64,000 nt of DNA, from assembly GCF_001514195.1 (NCBI RefSeq), contig NZ_KQ948735.1:795413-859412 (forward strand), written 5' to 3'. Both the position numbers and the translations under genes were made by a program. Every line of letters begins with the position of its first letter. Positions within the stretch are counted from its first letter, which is position 1. The notes beneath the pieces are model-generated. The model saw only the letters and a program-made list of their open reading frames with translations. It had not been told where the DNA came from and made no database searches. The DNA comes from Streptomyces griseorubiginosus (GTDB lineage Bacteria; Actinomycetota; Actinomycetes; Streptomycetales; Streptomycetaceae). This document shows, one piece after another, positions 43,642 to 52,326 of the stretch.

Positions 43642-43674
43642 ATGCAACTGGATCGGACGGGAGACCGGGGATGA
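43642..43674 (+). other. Possible 10-codon leader ORF overlapping the glnE start
   Basis: ATG at 43642 encodes MQLDRTGDRG and stops at a TGA that overlaps the glnE ATG as ATGA. TACGCT at about 43628-43633 has the position of a -10 element that would start the transcript almost at this ATG. It could couple glnE translation to the leader. It may also be chance. Confidence 0.35.
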
Positions 43675-46658
43675 CCGCGGCGCCGGGGCGCAGGAGCAGT
43701 ACCTTCACGCGACTGCTGCGGCACGGTTTCACCGATCCGTCCGCCGCCGAGCGGCTGCTGGACAGCCCCGAACTGAGCGCCGTACGCAATGACCCGGTGC
43801 TGCTCGAGGCCCTCGGTGCCACCGCCGACCCCGACCTCGCGCTGCACGGCCTCGTACGGCTCCTGGAGGCGCAGTCCGACCGGGAGCTGCTCGACACGGT
43901 GATAGCGGCCAAGCCCCTGCGGGACCGGCTGCTCGGCGTGCTCGGCGCGTCCGCCGCGCTCGCCGAGCACCTCGCCCGCCACCCCAGGGACTGGCACGCG
44001 CTGGTCACCTACGAGCCGAGCGACCTCCACCCCGGCGTGGCGGAGTTCGAGCGGGGCCTCGCCGAGGCCGGCGACCCCGTCTCGCTGCGCGTCGCCTACC
44101 GCCGCTGTCTGCTGTCCATCGCCGCCCGGGACGTGTGCGGCACCACCGACATCGCCGAGACCGCCGCCGAGCTCGCCGACCTCGCCACCGCGACCCTGCG
44201 CGCCGCGCTCGCCATGGCCTGCGCGGCCGCCCCCGAGGACGCCGACATGTGCCGGCTCGCGGTCGTCGCGATGGGCAAGTGCGGCGGCCACGAGCTGAAC
44301 TACGTCTCCGACGTCGACGTGATCTTCGTGGCGGAGACCGCCGACGGCGCCGACGAGGGCAAGGCCCTGCGCGCCGCCACCAAGCTCGCCTCGCACATGA
44401 TGCGCATCTGCTCCGAGACCACCGTCGAGGGCTCCATCTGGCCCGTCGACGCCAATCTGCGGCCCGAGGGACGCAACGGGCCGCTCGTGCGCACCCTCTC
44501 CTCCCACCTCGCCTACTACCAGCGCTGGGCCAAGACCTGGGAGTTCCAGGCCCTCCTCAAGGCCCGCCCGGTCGCCGGCGACCTCGAACTCGGCGAGAGC
44601 TACGTCGAGGCGCTCCAACCGCTGGTGTGGAAGGCCGCCGAGCGCGAGAACTTCGTCACCGACGTGCAGAAGATGCGCCGCCGCGTCGTCGAGAACATCC
44701 CCGTCGCCGAGCTCGACCGCCAGCTCAAGCTCGGCCCCGGTGGCCTCCGGGACGTCGAATTCGCCGTCCAGCTCCTCCAGTTGGTGCACGGCCGCGAGGA
44801 CGGCTCGCTGCGCAGCGGCACCACCCTGAACGCCCTCCAGGCCCTCGCCGCCGGCGGCTACGTCGGCCGCGCCGACGCCGCCCAGCTCGACGAGGCCTAC
44901 CGCTTCCTGCGCTCCATGGAGCACCGCATCCAGCTCTACCGGCTGCGCCGCACCCACCTCGTCCCCGAGGACGAGACCGACCTGCGCCGCCTCGGCCGCT
45001 CCCTCGGCCTGCGCACCGACCCGGTGACCGAGCTGAACCGCGAGTGGAAGCGGCACGCCTCCGTCGTACGACGGCTGCACGAGAAGCTGTTCTACCGGCC
45101 GCTGCTGGACGCCGTGGCCCAACTCGGGCCCGGCGAGATCCGGTTGAGCACCGGAGCCGCGAGGGAGCGGCTGGTCGCGCTCGGGTACGCCGACCCGGCC
45201 GCCGCGCTGCGCCACCTGGAGGCCCTCGCCTCCGGCGTCACCCGCAAGGCCGCCATTCAGCGAACTCTCCTTCCGGTGCTGCTGGGTTGGTTCGCCGAGT
45301 CCGCCGACCCGGACGCCGGACTGCTCAACTTCCGCAAGGTGTCCGACGCGTTGGGCAAGACCCCGTGGTACCTGCGGCTGCTCCGGGACGAGGGCGCCGC
45401 CGCCGAGAACCTCGCCCGTGTCCTGTCCGCCGGCCGGCTCGCCCCCGACCTGCTGATGCGCGCCCCCGAGGCCGTCGCCCTCCTCGGGGACGGCGACGGC
45501 GGCGGCCTCGCACCCCGCGGGCGCGACGCCCTGGAGCAGGAGACCCTCGCCGCGGTCCGCCGCGCCGACGGCGCCGCCCAGGCGGTCACCGCGGCCCGCG
45601 GCGTCCGGCGCCGGGAACTGTTCCGTACGGCCGCCGCCGACATCGTCGGCTCCTACGGCACCGAGACCCAGCCCGCCGAACCGGACCAGGGCGCCCTGGT
45701 CGACCTGGTCGGCGCCGCCGTGTCCGACCTGACCGCCGCCACCCTCGCCGGCACCCTGCGCGCGGTCGTCCGGGAGGGCTGGGGCGACACCCTGCCGACC
45801 CGGTTCGCCGTCATCGGCATGGGCCGCTTCGGCGGCCACGAACTGGGCTACGGCTCCGACGCGGACGTCCTGTTCGTGCACGAGCCCCGCGAGGGCGTCG
45901 ACGAGCGCGAGGCCTCCCAGGCAGCCAACAAGGTCGTCTCCGAGATGCGCCGGCTGCTCCAGATCCCGAGCGCCGACCCGCCGCTGCTGATCGACGCCGA
46001 CCTGCGCCCCGAGGGCAAGTCGGGGCCGTTGGTCCGCACCCTGACGTCGTACGCGGCCTACTACCGCCGCTGGTCCCTGGTCTGGGAGTCACAGGCGCTG
46101 CTGCGGGCCGAACCGGTCGCCGGGGACGAGGAGTTGGGCCGCCGGTTCATCGAGCTCGTCGACCCGCTGCGCTACCCGGCCGCCGGCCTCGGCGACGACG
46201 CGGTGCGTGAGATCCGGCGGCTGAAGGCACGCATGGAGTCCGAGCGGCTGCCCCGGGGCGCCGACCCGAAGCTGCACACCAAGCTGGGGCCCGGGGGGCT
46301 GTCGGACGTCGAGTGGACGGTCCAGCTGATCCAGATGCGGCACGGGGCGGGGGAGCCGGGGCTGCGGACGACCCGTACGCGGGCCGCGCTCGCCGCGGCG
46401 CGGGACGCCGGGTTCATCTCGGCCGAGAACGCGGCGATTCTCGACGAGGCGTGGGTGCTGGCGACGCGCGTGCGGAACGCGGTGATGCTGGTGCGGGGGC
46501 GGGCGGGGGACACGTTTCCCTCCGAGGCGCGGGAACTGGCCGCTGTGGGGCGGTACTTGGGGTACGAGGCCGGTCATGTGGGGGACATGCTGGATGATTA
46601 CCGGCGTACTGCTCGGCGGGCTCGGGGTGTGGTGGAGGAGTTGTTCTACGGGGCGTAG
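43671..46658 (+). CDS. glnE: Bifunctional glutamine synthetase adenylyltransferase/deadenylase
   Basis: 995 residues, full length. It attaches AMP to, or removes it from, GlnA according to nitrogen status. Both nucleotidyltransferase halves carry the GG-x-SD-x-D motif: GGHELNYVSDVDVIF (near residue 205, deadenylase half) and GGHELGYGSDADVLF (near 719, adenylylase half). Each is followed by the PII/GlnE helical region (KLGPGGLRDVEF and KLGPGGLSDVEW). GGGAG lies seven bases before the ATG. Its target, the class I GlnA, is outside the window; glnA2 here lacks the modified loop. The end overlaps the convergent DMT gene by 13 bases. Confidence 0.97.
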   Translation: MTAAPGRRSSTFTRLLRHGFTDPSAAERLLDSPELSAVRNDPVLLEALGATADPDLALHGLVRLLEAQSDRELLDTVIAAKPLRDRLLGVLGASAALAEHLARHPRDWHALVTYEPSDLHPGVAEFERGLAEAGDPVSLRVAYRRCLLSIAARDVCGTTDIAETAAELADLATATLRAALAMACAAAPEDADMCRLAVVAMGKCGGHELNYVSDVDVIFVAETADGADEGKALRAATKLASHMMRICSETTVEGSIWPVDANLRPEGRNGPLVRTLSSHLAYYQRWAKTWEFQALLKARPVAGDLELGESYVEALQPLVWKAAERENFVTDVQKMRRRVVENIPVAELDRQLKLGPGGLRDVEFAVQLLQLVHGREDGSLRSGTTLNALQALAAGGYVGRADAAQLDEAYRFLRSMEHRIQLYRLRRTHLVPEDETDLRRLGRSLGLRTDPVTELNREWKRHASVVRRLHEKLFYRPLLDAVAQLGPGEIRLSTGAARERLVALGYADPAAALRHLEALASGVTRKAAIQRTLLPVLLGWFAESADPDAGLLNFRKVSDALGKTPWYLRLLRDEGAAAENLARVLSAGRLAPDLLMRAPEAVALLGDGDGGGLAPRGRDALEQETLAAVRRADGAAQAVTAARGVRRRELFRTAAADIVGSYGTETQPAEPDQGALVDLVGAAVSDLTAATLAGTLRAVVREGWGDTLPTRFAVIGMGRFGGHELGYGSDADVLFVHEPREGVDEREASQAANKVVSEMRRLLQIPSADPPLLIDADLRPEGKSGPLVRTLTSYAAYYRRWSLVWESQALLRAEPVAGDEELGRRFIELVDPLRYPAAGLGDDAVREIRRLKARMESERLPRGADPKLHTKLGPGGLSDVEWTVQLIQMRHGAGEPGLRTTRTRAALAAARDAGFISAENAAILDEAWVLATRVRNAVMLVRGRAGDTFPSEARELAAVGRYLGYEAGHVGDMLDDYRRTARRARGVVEELFYGA

Positions 46659-47569
46659 TGGGGTTCGGATTTCGGCTGCGGGCGCGTGGGGGCTGGTCGC
46701 GCAGTTCCCCGCGCCCCTAGGTGGGTCAGCGCGATCCCTGTCAAGACGATCACCATGCCTGTCAACACCCTGGATCCCACCCTTTCGTCCAGTACCAAAG
46801 CCCCCAGCGCTACCGACACGACCGGCAACAAGTAGCCCACCGTTGACGCCGCGACCGGGCCCTCGTCCGCTATCAGGCGGTAGTTGAGGTAGAAGGTGAC
46901 CCCCGTGCCCAGGATTCCGAGGGCCGTGACCGCCCCTAGCGCCGTGAGGTCGGCGGACACCGGGCCCGCTACCGGCACCGACAGGGTCGTCCACGCCGTC
47001 GCCATGAGGAGTTGGGCCGCGGAGTAGGCCAACGGGGCCTGCCCCGAGGTGAGTTTGCGGGCCATGTAGGCGAAGGCCACGGCGTAGCTCGCGGCGGCGG
47101 CGAGGAGGGCCAGGGCGCCCCAGGTCAGCAGGCCCGAGCGGTGCCAGGGGGCGAAGATCAGGACGGTGCCGGCGAAGCCGAGGAGCAGGCCGGTCAGCCG
47201 GAGCGGACGCAGACCGCGGTCCGTGCCCAGCAGGACCCCGATCAGCAGGGACCACAGCGGAGTCGTCGCGTTCAGGACGCCCGCGACGCCGGAGTCGACG
47301 GTCTGCTCGCCCACCGCGAACAGGGCGAAGGGGACGGCGTTGCAGAACAGGGCCGCCACGACCAGGTGACCCCAGGTGGCGCGGGACCGGGGCAGGCGCT
47401 GGCCGGCGGCCCGGGCCAGCAGGAACAGCACGGCCGTCCCCAGCGCGCACCGCGCGATCGTGATCTGGGCGGGGGACAGGCCGTGGTCGAGGGCCAGCTT
47501 GATCCAGAGGAACCCGGAGCCCCATAGGAGCGCGAGAACACCCATGCGAAGGGTGGAGGCGGGAGACAT
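46646..47569 (-). CDS. EamA/DMT-family transporter
   Basis: 307 residues, ten predicted membrane segments in two EamA repeats, starting LRMGVLALLWGSGFLWIKLAL and repeating at TWGALALLAAAASYAVAFAYM. The family exports amino acids or other small metabolites. The last 24 residues (LGARGTARPAPTRPQ...) do not belong to the family: they are encoded by the dispersed repeat at 46691-46721 and beyond, and the stop lies inside glnE. The native end is probably near IALTHLG. Divergent from a LysR gene likely to control it. Confidence 0.92.
   Translation of the reverse strand: MSPASTLRMGVLALLWGSGFLWIKLALDHGLSPAQITIARCALGTAVLFLLARAAGQRLPRSRATWGHLVVAALFCNAVPFALFAVGEQTVDSGVAGVLNATTPLWSLLIGVLLGTDRGLRPLRLTGLLLGFAGTVLIFAPWHRSGLLTWGALALLAAAASYAVAFAYMARKLTSGQAPLAYSAAQLLMATAWTTLSVPVAGPVSADLTALGAVTALGILGTGVTFYLNYRLIADEGPVAASTVGYLLPVVSVALGALVLDERVGSRVLTGMVIVLTGIALTHLGARGTARPAPTRPQPKSEPHYAP
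46691..46721. repeat. Copy of the GCGCAGTTCCCCGCGCCCCT dispersed repeat
   Basis: GGCTGGTCGCGCAGTTCCCC continues as GCGCCCCTAGG. The 20-bp core (46699-46718) is identical to those at 22080, 22305 (complement) and 54306. It lies between convergent genes but also within the extended 3' end of the DMT gene. Confidence 0.9.
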
Positions 47570-47590
47570 GACTCCACCGTCCCCGACCGG

Positions 47591-47606
47591 ACTTGTGAGG
47601 ACAAGT
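47591..47606. promoter_or_regulatory. ACTTGT-N4-ACAAGT inverted repeat, probable LysR site
   Basis: Perfect 6-bp arms in the 71-base gap between the divergent DMT exporter (start 47569) and LysR gene (start 47641). Inverted repeats in such gaps are the usual binding sites of LysR-type regulators that autoregulate and control the divergent gene. Confidence 0.65.
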
Positions 47607-47640
47607 GAAAGATCCTGGAGTTATCGTTAAGCTGGAGTAC

Positions 47641-48522
47641 ATGCTTGATGTGCGACGGATGCAGATGCTGGCGGCCGTGGTGAGCACCGGTTCCGTCACC
47701 GCGGCCGCGGCCCGGCTCGGGTACACGCCCTCCGCGATCAGCCAGCAGGTGGCGGCGCTGGAGAAGGAGGCCGGGACCGAACTCCTCGAACGGGTCGGGA
47801 GGGGTGTGCGGCCCACCGCCGCGGGGCTGCTGCTCACCGAGCACGCCGACGCGATCGGCCGGCGAGTCGCCGAGGCGGAGACGGCCCTCGCGGACCTGCT
47901 CGCGGGCCGCACGGCCCGCCTCTCGGTGCGCTACTTCGCCACGGCCGGGGCACGTCTGGTCGCCCCCGCGGTGGCCCGGCTGCGGTCCGAACGGCCCGGC
48001 GTGCGGATCGAGTTGAAACTGGCCGGCCCCGACCCGCTGCCGGACGTCCGGGAGGGCCGGGCCGACCTGGCCCTGGTCGTCGGACCGGGTGACCACGACG
48101 GCGTACGGCTGCTGCACCTGCTGGACGACCCCTACCTCGCCGTGCTGCCGAAGGCCCACCCCCTCGCGGCCCGTCGCACCCTCCGGCTGACCGACCTGGC
48201 CGACGAACCCTGGGTCGGCAGCGAGTGGCCCGGGCCGTGTCTCGACGCCCAGCTCGGCGCCTGCGCGGCAGCCGGGTTCCAGCCCCGCTTCGTCGTCGAC
48301 AGCGAGGACTACGCCACCGCACAGGGCTTCGTCGCGGCGGGACTCGGGGTCACCCTGATCCCCCGTCTCGGCCTGGGCGGACGGCACCCCGACGTCGTCG
48401 TACGCCCGCTGAGGGGCCCGGAACCCACGCGGGCGATCCAGGCGGCCGTACGGGAGACGGCGTCGCCGCAGTCGGCCCTGGAGGCGTTCGTCGCCGCGCT
48501 GCGGGAGGCGGCCGCGAGCTAG
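47641..48522 (+). CDS. LysR family transcriptional regulator
   Basis: 293 residues from the ATG at 47641 (MLDVRRMQML). The N-terminal winged helix is typical: STGSVTAAAARLGYTPSAISQQVAALEKEAGTELLERV (about residues 15-55). The C-terminal effector domain (about 90-290) is a periplasmic-binding-like fold. Divergence from the EamA-type exporter and the inverted repeat between them suggest regulation of export of an amino acid or similar inducer. The stop overlaps that of the convergent PAP2 gene by four bases (CTAG). Confidence 0.93.
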   Translation: MLDVRRMQMLAAVVSTGSVTAAAARLGYTPSAISQQVAALEKEAGTELLERVGRGVRPTAAGLLLTEHADAIGRRVAEAETALADLLAGRTARLSVRYFATAGARLVAPAVARLRSERPGVRIELKLAGPDPLPDVREGRADLALVVGPGDHDGVRLLHLLDDPYLAVLPKAHPLAARRTLRLTDLADEPWVGSEWPGPCLDAQLGACAAAGFQPRFVVDSEDYATAQGFVAAGLGVTLIPRLGLGGRHPDVVVRPLRGPEPTRAIQAAVRETASPQSALEAFVAALREAAAS

Positions 48523-49361
48523 CTGGGCCGCCCTCTGTGCGGAACGGTCCTCGGCAGCCGGTACGGCAGCGTCCCGTACCAGAGCCGGGCCACCGTGAAG
48601 CCGAACAGCAGGCACAGGACACCGCCCACCGCGTCGAGCCAGAAGTGGTTGGCGGTGGCGACGATGACCAGCAGGGTCGCCACCGGGTACAGGAGGCCGA
48701 GCACCCGCACCCACGGCACCGACGCCAGCGCGAAGATCGTCAGCCCGCACCACAGGGACCAGCCGATGTGCATGGACGGCATCGCGGCGTACTGGTTGGA
48801 CATGTGCTTGAGGTCGCCGGAGGCCATCGAGCCCCAGGTCTGGTGGACCATGACGGTGTCGACGAAGTCACCGCCGTTCATCAGCCGCGGGGGCGCCAGC
48901 GGATACAGGTAGTAGCCGACCAGTGCCACGCCCGTGGTCGCGAACAGCACCAGACGCGTCGCCGCGTACCGGCCCGGATGGCAGCGGAAGAGCCACACCA
49001 GGACGCTCAGCGTCACGATGAAGTGCAGGGTGGCGTAGTAGTAGTTCATCCCGACGATGAGCCAAGTCACCGAGTTCACCGCGTGGTTGACGGACTCCTC
49101 GACGGCGATGCCGAGATGGTGCTCCATCCGCCAGATCCAGTCGGCGTTGCGCAGGGCCTGCGCCCGCTGCTCCGGCACCGCGTTGCGGATCAGCGAGTAC
49201 GTCCAGTAACTGACCGCGATCAGCAGGATCTCGAACCAGAGGCGCGGCCGGCGCGGGGTGCGCAGCCGGCGCAGGAGACGGGGTCGTTCCGAGGCCGTGA
49301 GGGAGTCGGGAACGGCCGTGTTCTCACGGTCTTCCAGACTGGTCACGGTCGAGTCACCCAT
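48519..49361 (-). CDS. PAP2 superfamily membrane enzyme (inositolphosphotransferase-like)
   Basis: 280 residues from the ATG at 49361 (MGDSTVTSLED). About six predicted segments. The PAP2 phosphatase motifs are present: PSMHIGWSLW (His in the second motif) and NHFWLDAVGG (third motif with His and Asp), plus a Gly/Arg-rich first motif before them (YPLAPPRLMNG). This subgroup (PAP2_3) includes inositol-phosphate transferases acting on membrane lipids or cell-wall polyprenols. The 176 bases upstream to the malR stop contain a short stem (TCCTCC-N7-GGAGGA) and the promoter. Confidence 0.9.
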   Translation of the reverse strand: MGDSTVTSLEDRENTAVPDSLTASERPRLLRRLRTPRRPRLWFEILLIAVSYWTYSLIRNAVPEQRAQALRNADWIWRMEHHLGIAVEESVNHAVNSVTWLIVGMNYYYATLHFIVTLSVLVWLFRCHPGRYAATRLVLFATTGVALVGYYLYPLAPPRLMNGGDFVDTVMVHQTWGSMASGDLKHMSNQYAAMPSMHIGWSLWCGLTIFALASVPWVRVLGLLYPVATLLVIVATANHFWLDAVGGVLCLLFGFTVARLWYGTLPYRLPRTVPHRGRPS

Positions 49362-49537
49362 AGACACAAAGTCTGCCAGAAAGGCCCTGTCCCCCCGATC
49401 ATCCCCTGGTCGGGTTCGGGCCGCATGTCCTACGGCGGGAAGACTGTCCCCTTCTCCTCCCCGGGATGTGGATAGCGCCCGGTTCCTCCGCCCTGTGGAG
49501 GAGGGGGGGAGGAGGGGGTTCCTCGGGGTGGCGTCCG

Positions 49538-50602
49538 CTACGGCCGCGTGCGTTCCCCGGGCGCCGACGCCGTGGAACCCCGTACCACCAGCTCCGGCAT
49601 GAACACGAACTCGCTGTGCGGCGCGGGCGTTCCGCCGATCTCCTCCAGCAGTGTCCGCACGGCCGCCTGCCCCATGGCCGGCACCGGCTTGCGGATCGTC
49701 GTCAGCGGCGGGTCGGTGAAGGCGATCAGCGGGGAGTCGTCGAAGCCCACGACCGAGACGTCCTTCGGCACGTCGAGGCCCAGCTGCCGGGCCGCCCGTA
49801 TCGCGCCGAGCGCCATCATGTCGCTCGCGCACACCACCGCCGTGCAGTCCCGCTCGATGAGGGCCGTGGCCGCCGCCTGGCCGCCCTCCAGGGTGTAGAG
49901 CGAGTGCTGGACCAGCTTCTCCTCGACGGTCGCGGCGGGGAGGCCGAGCTGGTCCTGCATGGTGCGCACGAACCCCTCGATCTTGCGCTGCACCGGCACG
50001 AACCGCTTGGGGCCGAGGGCCAGGCCGATCCTGGTGTGCCCCAGCGACACCAGGTGGGTCACCGCAAGGTTCATCGCGGCACGGTCGTCGGGGGAGATGA
50101 AGGGCGCCTGCACCTTCGGCGAGAAGCCGTCCACCAGCACGTACGGCACGCCCTGCGCCCGCAGCTGCTCATAGCGCTGCATGTCCGCGGAGGTGTCCGC
50201 GTGCAGTCCGGAGACGAAGATGATGCCCGCCACGCCCCGGTCGACGAGCATCTCGGTGAGCTCGTCCTCCGTGGAACCGCCCGGGGTCTGGGTGGCGAGC
50301 ACCGGGGTGTAGCCCTGCCGCGTCAGCGCCTGCCCGATCACCTGGGCCAGGGCCGGGAATATCGGGTTCTCCAGCTCCGGGGTGATCAGGCCCACCAGAC
50401 CCTCGCTGCGCTGCCGCAGCCGGACCGGGCGCTCGTATCCCAGGACGTCGAGTGCGGCGAGCACGGACTGGCGGGTGGTCGCGGCGACGCCGGGCTTCCC
50501 GTTGAGGACGCGGCTGACCGTCGCTTCGCTCACCCCCGCCTGAGCAGCGATGTCGGCTAGCCGTGTGGTCACGGCACCGGACTGTACCGGCCGTATCGTC
50601 AT
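49538..50602 (-). CDS. malR: MalR, LacI/GalR-family repressor of maltodextrin genes
   Basis: 354 residues from the ATG at 50602, which has AGAGGG six bases upstream; a GTG ten codons later (50572, VTTRLADIAAQ) is the other candidate and would give 344 residues. The LacI helix-turn-helix is TRLADIAAQAGVSEATVSRVLNG, followed by the ligand domain with the usual DMMALGAIRAA and VSVVGFDDSPL. Divergent from malE, as in S. coelicolor, where MalR represses maltose uptake and amylases. CTTGCAG boxes between the genes are its likely targets. Confidence 0.95.
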   Translation of the reverse strand: MTIRPVQSGAVTTRLADIAAQAGVSEATVSRVLNGKPGVAATTRQSVLAALDVLGYERPVRLRQRSEGLVGLITPELENPIFPALAQVIGQALTRQGYTPVLATQTPGGSTEDELTEMLVDRGVAGIIFVSGLHADTSADMQRYEQLRAQGVPYVLVDGFSPKVQAPFISPDDRAAMNLAVTHLVSLGHTRIGLALGPKRFVPVQRKIEGFVRTMQDQLGLPAATVEEKLVQHSLYTLEGGQAAATALIERDCTAVVCASDMMALGAIRAARQLGLDVPKDVSVVGFDDSPLIAFTDPPLTTIRKPVPAMGQAAVRTLLEEIGGTPAPHSEFVFMPELVVRGSTASAPGERTRP

Positions 50603-50678
50603 CGCGGTCCCTCTGTTCTGGTCGGCGCAGCTTGTCCCGCAAGGGGATGATTCCCGTGCGGCACCAGGATGGCAAGAG

Positions 50679-50833
50679 CTTGCAGAGTCTTGCACAGCCG
50701 GTCGCACCCTGTTCCATCCCGGTAAACGAGCGTCTCGCGAGGGTCGCCGTGAGGTCACGCCCGGATAACTTCAACCGGCCCTTGCAGTTTTTTGCTGCAA
50801 GGTCTTTCGCAAGTCTTGCATCGCTGTTACGTT
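50679..50833. promoter_or_regulatory. MalR operator cluster between malR and malE
   Basis: Within the 320-base malR-malE gap: direct copies CTTGCAG (50679) and CTTGCAC (50689) ten bases apart; a perfect inverted pair CTTGCAG (50781-50787) and CTGCAAG (50795-50801) with a 7-base T-rich spacer; and GCAAGTCTTGC (50809-50819). TACGTT at 50828-50833 has the look of the malE -10. The last two boxes would lie across its -35 region, a good place for repression. MalR binding to CTTGCAG-type boxes is reported in S. coelicolor, from memory. Confidence 0.85.
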
Positions 50834-50922
50834 CGGCGACGCCCGGCGGAGAAGGCGGACGGGACCCCCTTCGCAGCACAGCAGTACAGCAGCACACGGG
50901 CCATCACCCTCAAGGAGATCTC

Positions 50923-52191
50923 ATGCGGCGTGGCATAGCGGCCACCGCGCTGGTGGCGTCCTTCGCCCTCGCGGCGACGGCCTGCGGCGGAAGCGACAGC
51001 GGCGACAAGGCCGACGGTCCGGTCACCATCACCTGGTGGGACACCTCCAACGCCACCAATGAGGCGCCGACGTACCAGGCCCTGATCAAGGACTTCGAGG
51101 CCGCCAACAAGAACATCAAGGTCAAGTACGTCAACGTCCAGTTCGACCAGGCGCAGAACAAGTTCGACACCGCCGCCGGTGCCAGCGGCGCCCCCGACGT
51201 GCTGCGCTCCGAGGTCGGCTGGACCCCCGCCTTCGCCAAGAAGGGCTACTTCCTGCCGCTCGACGGCACCGAGGCCCTCGCCGACCAGGCCAAGTTCAAG
51301 CCCAACCTGATCGAGCAGGCCAAGTACGACGGCAAGACCTACGGCGTGCCGCTGGTCACCGACACCCTCGCTCTGGTCTACAACAAGCAGCTCTTCCAGA
51401 AGGCCGGCGTCGAGGCCCCCAAGACCTGGGACGACCTGAAGAAGGCCGCCGCCACCATCAAGGACAAGACCGGCGTCGACGGCTACTGGGGCTCCACCCA
51501 GGCCTACTACGCCCAGACCTTCCTCTACGGCGAGGGCACCGACACCGTCGACGCCGCCGCGAAGAAGATCACGGTGAACTCGGCCGCCGCCAAGAAGGGC
51601 TACGGCACCTGGCTGAGCCTCTTCTCCGGCAAGGGCCTGCACAAGGCCGACACCACCGCCGACGCCTACGCCCACATCCAGGACGCGTTCGTCAACGGCA
51701 AGGTCGCCGCGATCATCCAGGGCCCGTGGGAGATCACCAACTTCTACAAGGGCTCCGCGTTCGCCGACAAGAACAACCTCGGCATCGCCACCGTCCCGGC
51801 CGGCTCCACCGGCAAGGCGGGCGCCCCGACCGGCGGCCACAACCTCTCGGTCTACGCCGGCTCGGACTCCGCCCACCAGAAGGCCGCGCTGAAGTTCGTC
51901 AACTTCATGACCTCCGCGAAGTCCCAGGCGACCATCGCGCTGAAGAACTCCACGCTGCCCACCCGCGACGACGCCTACACCGACCAGGTCAAGGCTGACC
52001 CGGGCATCGCCGGCTACGGCACGGTCCTCGCCGCCGCCCAGCCCCGCCCGGCCCTGCCCGAGTACAGCTCCCTGTGGGGCCCGCTGGACACCGAGCTGCC
52101 CAAGGTCGCCGGCGGCAAGGAGTCCCTGGACAAGGGCCTGAGCAACGCCGAGACCGCCATCGCCAAGCTGGTGCCGGACTTCAGCAAGTGA
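50923..52191 (+). CDS. malE: Maltose/maltodextrin-binding lipoprotein
   Basis: 422 residues. Signal peptide with lipobox ATAC (Cys21), so the protein is anchored outside the membrane. The solute-binding fold is of the MalE group: ITWWDTSNATNEAP, ALVYNKQLFQKAGV, and a late GGHNLSVYAGS. It captures maltose and maltodextrins released by the secreted amylases and delivers them to MalFG. AGGAG lies seven bases before the ATG. First gene of malEFG under MalR; a strong stem-loop between malE and malF probably raises its level over the permeases. Confidence 0.97.
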   Translation: MRRGIAATALVASFALAATACGGSDSGDKADGPVTITWWDTSNATNEAPTYQALIKDFEAANKNIKVKYVNVQFDQAQNKFDTAAGASGAPDVLRSEVGWTPAFAKKGYFLPLDGTEALADQAKFKPNLIEQAKYDGKTYGVPLVTDTLALVYNKQLFQKAGVEAPKTWDDLKKAAATIKDKTGVDGYWGSTQAYYAQTFLYGEGTDTVDAAAKKITVNSAAAKKGYGTWLSLFSGKGLHKADTTADAYAHIQDAFVNGKVAAIIQGPWEITNFYKGSAFADKNNLGIATVPAGSTGKAGAPTGGHNLSVYAGSDSAHQKAALKFVNFMTSAKSQATIALKNSTLPTRDDAYTDQVKADPGIAGYGTVLAAAQPRPALPEYSSLWGPLDTELPKVAGGKESLDKGLSNAETAIAKLVPDFSK

Positions 52192-52197
52192 GCCCGC

Positions 52198-52245
52198 GTG
52201 GCCGCCGGATCTCCCGGACTTCGGGGGGAGGGATCCGGCGGCCAC
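52198..52245 (+). other. 14-bp stem-loop between malE and malF
   Basis: Arms 52198-52211 (GTGGCCGCCGGATC) and 52232-52245 are perfectly complementary, seven bases after the malE stop, with no T run. In binding-protein operons such hairpins protect the 5' message or cause partial termination, giving more binding protein than permease. Which applies here is not known. Confidence 0.85.
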
Positions 52246-52326
52246 CGGCCTGCGCCCGGCCGTGCCCGGCGGGCCGCGTCGCCCAGCCACTTCTCAGAGC
52301 CGCAGAACTTCCAGAAGGTGTCGAAC

